DNA from: Chthoniobacterales bacterium | GTDB taxonomy: Bacteria; Verrucomicrobiota; Verrucomicrobiia; Chthoniobacterales; UBA10450 | DNA length: 33,013 nucleotides | Direction of reading: 5' to 3' | Assembly (NCBI GenBank): GCA_013821455.1 | Contig: JACDGS010000045.1 | Coordinates: forward strand, 1 to 33,013 | In this document: positions 31,437 through 33,013 of the stretch, piece after piece | Layout: every line of letters begins with the position of its first letter | Position numbering within the stretch: the stretch's first letter is position 1 | Notes under the pieces: model-generated | Told to the model about the DNA's origin: nothing | The model's input: only the letters and a program-made list of their open reading frames with translations | The model's database searches: none | Made by a program: the position numbers and the translations under genes

Positions 31437-31982
31437 TTACTTGACCGGCACGTCCATGTCTTGCGCGAGCGCGCGGATCATTTCCAAGTGATGCTGGAGA
31501 GTCGGCAATGTGGCGGCGGCGAAAGTTTTCACGTCCGCGTCGGTCGCGTTTTGGGAAACGGCTGCGAAAGCAGCCACGTCCTTCTCGTGCACCTGCACCA
31601 TCGCTTTCACATATTCGCGGTCGAAATTTTCGCCGCTCAGCTTTGATAATTTTTCCTTGGTTTGCTTCGCCTGCGGAAGAATACCCGGGGGAAGTTTCAC
31701 TTTCTTGAGCTGGGCCAATTGCACCAGCTTCTTACCCGCCTTCGAGTGATCCTCGATCATTTGCTGCGCGAATTGTTTTACCTGTGGGCTGGTCGCGCGT
31801 TCGGCCGCGAGCCGGCCAAGCTCCACTTCGGCCAGACCGCCGGGAGCGGCATCGTTCATAAACGCGAGATCGCCACCGGTGACGACATGATCGCCCTTGT
31901 CGCTCGGAGGTTGCGCGGCGCCGGCGAACCGCAGCGCGCAGACGAGGCCGAGGCCGGCCAGCCGAATCCATCCGCGTTTCAT
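31437..31982 (-). CDS. Exported DUF4142 (ferritin-like) protein
   Basis: A signal peptide (RGWIRLAGLGLVCALRFAGA) precedes a ~155-residue four-helix DUF4142 domain: DLAFMNDAAPGGLAEVELGR, VKQFAQQMIEDHSKAGKKLV, NFDREYVKAMVQVHEKDVAA, FAAATLPTLQHHLEMIRALA. The conserved His/Glu/Asp residues (EDHSK, HEKD, QHHLE) are in the ferritin-like positions, but the metal function is unproven. The ATG at 31982 gives a shorter, better signal; an ATG at 32003 is also possible. It is likely periplasmic. Confidence 0.88.
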   Translation of the reverse strand: MKRGWIRLAGLGLVCALRFAGAAQPPSDKGDHVVTGGDLAFMNDAAPGGLAEVELGRLAAERATSPQVKQFAQQMIEDHSKAGKKLVQLAQLKKVKLPPGILPQAKQTKEKLSKLSGENFDREYVKAMVQVHEKDVAAFAAVSQNATDADVKTFAAATLPTLQHHLEMIRALAQDMDVPVK

Positions 31983-32124
31983 TCTCCTTGTTTGTTTTTT
32001 CATTGCTCCAGTTTTCTCCCTTTATTGGATCGCGCCACAGCCTCTCGCTGACTCTCTTTTTCTACGAGTAGGCGCGCCAAAGCGGACAAGCCCGCCGTCG
32101 GCAACGAGAAAGCGGCCCTCGCTC

Positions 32125-32658
32125 GTGAATGGCTACAACGCGATCACCATCCGCACCATCCTCGGCGCCTACCCGGTCGAAAGCATTCACGAGATCAAGA
32201 AGCCTTTCGAGTCGAAGCTCTGGGAAATTGGCGGCGCGAAAGTCTCGCTCAACGACATCGAAAACGGCACGCTGCGGCCGATGCTAAAATATCACGCGCA
32301 CGCGGTGCTGGTGTGTGCGGCCCGGAGCTGCCCGCCCCTGCAACGCAGCGCCTACTCGGCCGATTCCTTCGAGTCGCAGGATGACAAAGCTTTCACCAAC
32401 TGGCTCGGGCGCGAGGACCTGAACAAGTTCCTGCCGCAGGAGAAGAAGGCGGAGGTTTCCGAGATTTTTAAATGGTTCAAAGCCGACTTCGAAAAATCCC
32501 TGGCCGTCTCGAAAGTGTTCGCGAAATACGGGTCCGCATCGGCGCGGGAGCTAACCAAAGGTGGACAGAAATTCGAGACCTCCTACCTCTCTTATAACTG
32601 GGGCCTGAACGATCAGGGCGAGCATGGCCGCCATTACAGCAAGATCAATTCGATTTGA
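32125..32658 (+). pseudogene. DUF547 protein fragment, N-terminus missing
   Basis: The sequence enters the DUF547 domain in its middle: VNGYNAITIRTILGAYPVES, KLWEIGGAKVSLNDIENGTL, HAVLVCAARSCPPLQRSAYS, and continues to the end with LSYNWGLNDQGEHG. DUF547 proteins are usually exported and ~250-300 residues; the N-terminal signal and first half are lacking. Upstream, 32070-32124 is readable in another frame (AKADKPAVGNEKAALAREWL), hinting at a frameshift, then the divergent DUF4142 gene begins. The stop is in the first bases of the 361-bp duplication. A GTG at 32125 could start a shortened product. Confidence 0.7.
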
Positions 32659-32723
32659 TCAAGAGCGATAAGACGGACCACCTGGCGATGCACAAAGGTT
32701 CAGCGCTCAGGAAGATCAGATAA
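32655..32723 (+). pseudogene. Second copy of the DUF2945 C-terminus
   Basis: It encodes LIKSDKTDHLAMHKGSALRK followed by IR and a stop, matching the last 22 codons of the DUF2945 gene with one Met-to-Leu change and three silent changes. The first 48 codons are absent. Confidence 0.85.
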
Positions 32724-33013
32724 AGGAATAGGCGCCATTCGATTCGCAGCGCGTTTTATTTCTTTGAGTTCCTTCACCCGCACCTCAGCCGGGCCGCGAA
32801 TGGGGAAATGCATCAGATACACTTGCGCGCCGGCGACCGGCGGCTGCCAGCCCCAATCGCATCGCCGGCTGCCGTGATAGGTATTCCAGGCGATCTTTCC
32901 GATGAAGCAAACCACCTTTGGTTTGCAGGTCTGGATGATTCTTAAGGCCCGTCTCACTCCGGCCAGTTCTTCCCCTTTCTTTAGTTCGGTCACGTCTATC
33001 GTCGGACGGTCGA
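32700..33013 (-). CDS. Partial second MUG-type glycosylase, cut by the window edge
   Basis: About 104 C-terminal codons of a glycosylase almost identical to the one at 29647-30195. Four residues differ: Cys to Trp in IAxNTYH, Gln to Arg in SRxCDWG, Ile to Val in PPxAGAQ, and Arg to Lys in KEIxRAAN. The frame is intact, so this could be a working paralogue whose 5' end is outside the window. Here the active-site GINP segment is not visible. Confidence 0.75.
   Translation of the reverse strand, partial: DRPTIDVTELKKGEELAGVRRALRIIQTCKPKVVCFIGKIAWNTYHGSRRCDWGWQPPVAGAQVYLMHFPIRGPAEVRVKELKEIKRAANRMAPIPLSDLPER

Larger units (their letters stand above)
32653..33013. repeat. Right copy of the 361-bp duplication, runs off the window
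   Basis: Ten substitutions and no indels relative to 29600-29960. The left junction is sharp and lies at the DUF547 stop. Because the window ends inside it, the full length of the repeat is unknown. Confidence 0.9.

Noticed and set aside
1-33013. Circular element inferred from terminal repeat
   Set aside because: The end repeat matches an internal segment (29600-29960), not the first bases of the window, and it is only ~97% identical.

Overview
The window looks like chromosomal DNA from a soil Verrucomicrobium, most likely a Spartobacteria/Udaeobacter-type lineage. This is inferred from GC-rich coding sequence, many exported proteins of kinds common in that phylum (YXWGXW protein, GYF_2 protein, FG-GAP remnant, two beta-barrel porins, a PQQ-dehydrogenase-type protein with C-terminal export-type repeats), weak Shine-Dalgarno signals and many short gene overlaps. 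It contains no rRNA, tRNA, CRISPR array or recognisable transposase.

Layout. (1) 0-7.2 kb is a patchwork of small, degraded or family-of-unknown-function genes: a RibD-like reductase fused to a frameshifted cupin, an exported protein, the YXWGXW protein, a GYF_2 protein, a small lipoprotein, an orphan FG-GAP fragment, a stand-alone HD (alarmone-hydrolase-like) enzyme, a cluster of REP-like hairpins and two overlapping small genes. (2) 7.2-13.4 kb holds three paralogous flavin-dependent halogenase-like oxidoreductases (one on the minus strand, two on the plus strand) followed by a CPA2-type cation/proton antiporter. This is the best candidate for an undescribed system: all three keep the nucleotide-binding, WxWx(I/F)P and FxxPxxSxG motifs and a candidate catalytic lysine, yet no NRPS, PKS or carrier-protein gene is nearby. 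(3) 13.4-19 kb holds a Cys-rich OmpL/BBP2-like porin, then a tightly overlapped SsuA/SsuC/SsuB-type ABC importer divergent from a CynR-like LysR regulator. (4) 19-28.3 kb holds an AIM24 protein, a cupredoxin-sugar dehydrogenase fusion, a translationally coupled cupredoxin / sensor kinase / porin operon without a response regulator, and a 14-unit beta-propeller protein. (5) 28.3-33 kb holds broken genes (Fn3-like, cytochrome c, DUF547) interleaved with intact small genes (two DUF488 families, DUF2945, a MUG/TDG-type DNA glycosylase, DUF417, DUF4142). Its last 361 bp are a ~97% identical second copy of 29600-29960.

Two features go beyond ordinary genes. The octamer CCTAACGA/TCGTTAGG occurs 25 times in the window (about one expected by chance), 18 of them between 19.0 and 28.3 kb, in both orientations and both inside and between genes. 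It is absent from the halogenase block and from everything after 28.3 kb. In addition, several break points (1.55, 4.83, 28.64, 32.1 and 32.65 kb) carry gene fragments, so the two ends of the window look like recombination-prone accessory DNA. All functions are read from motifs and remembered family features; no database search was possible.
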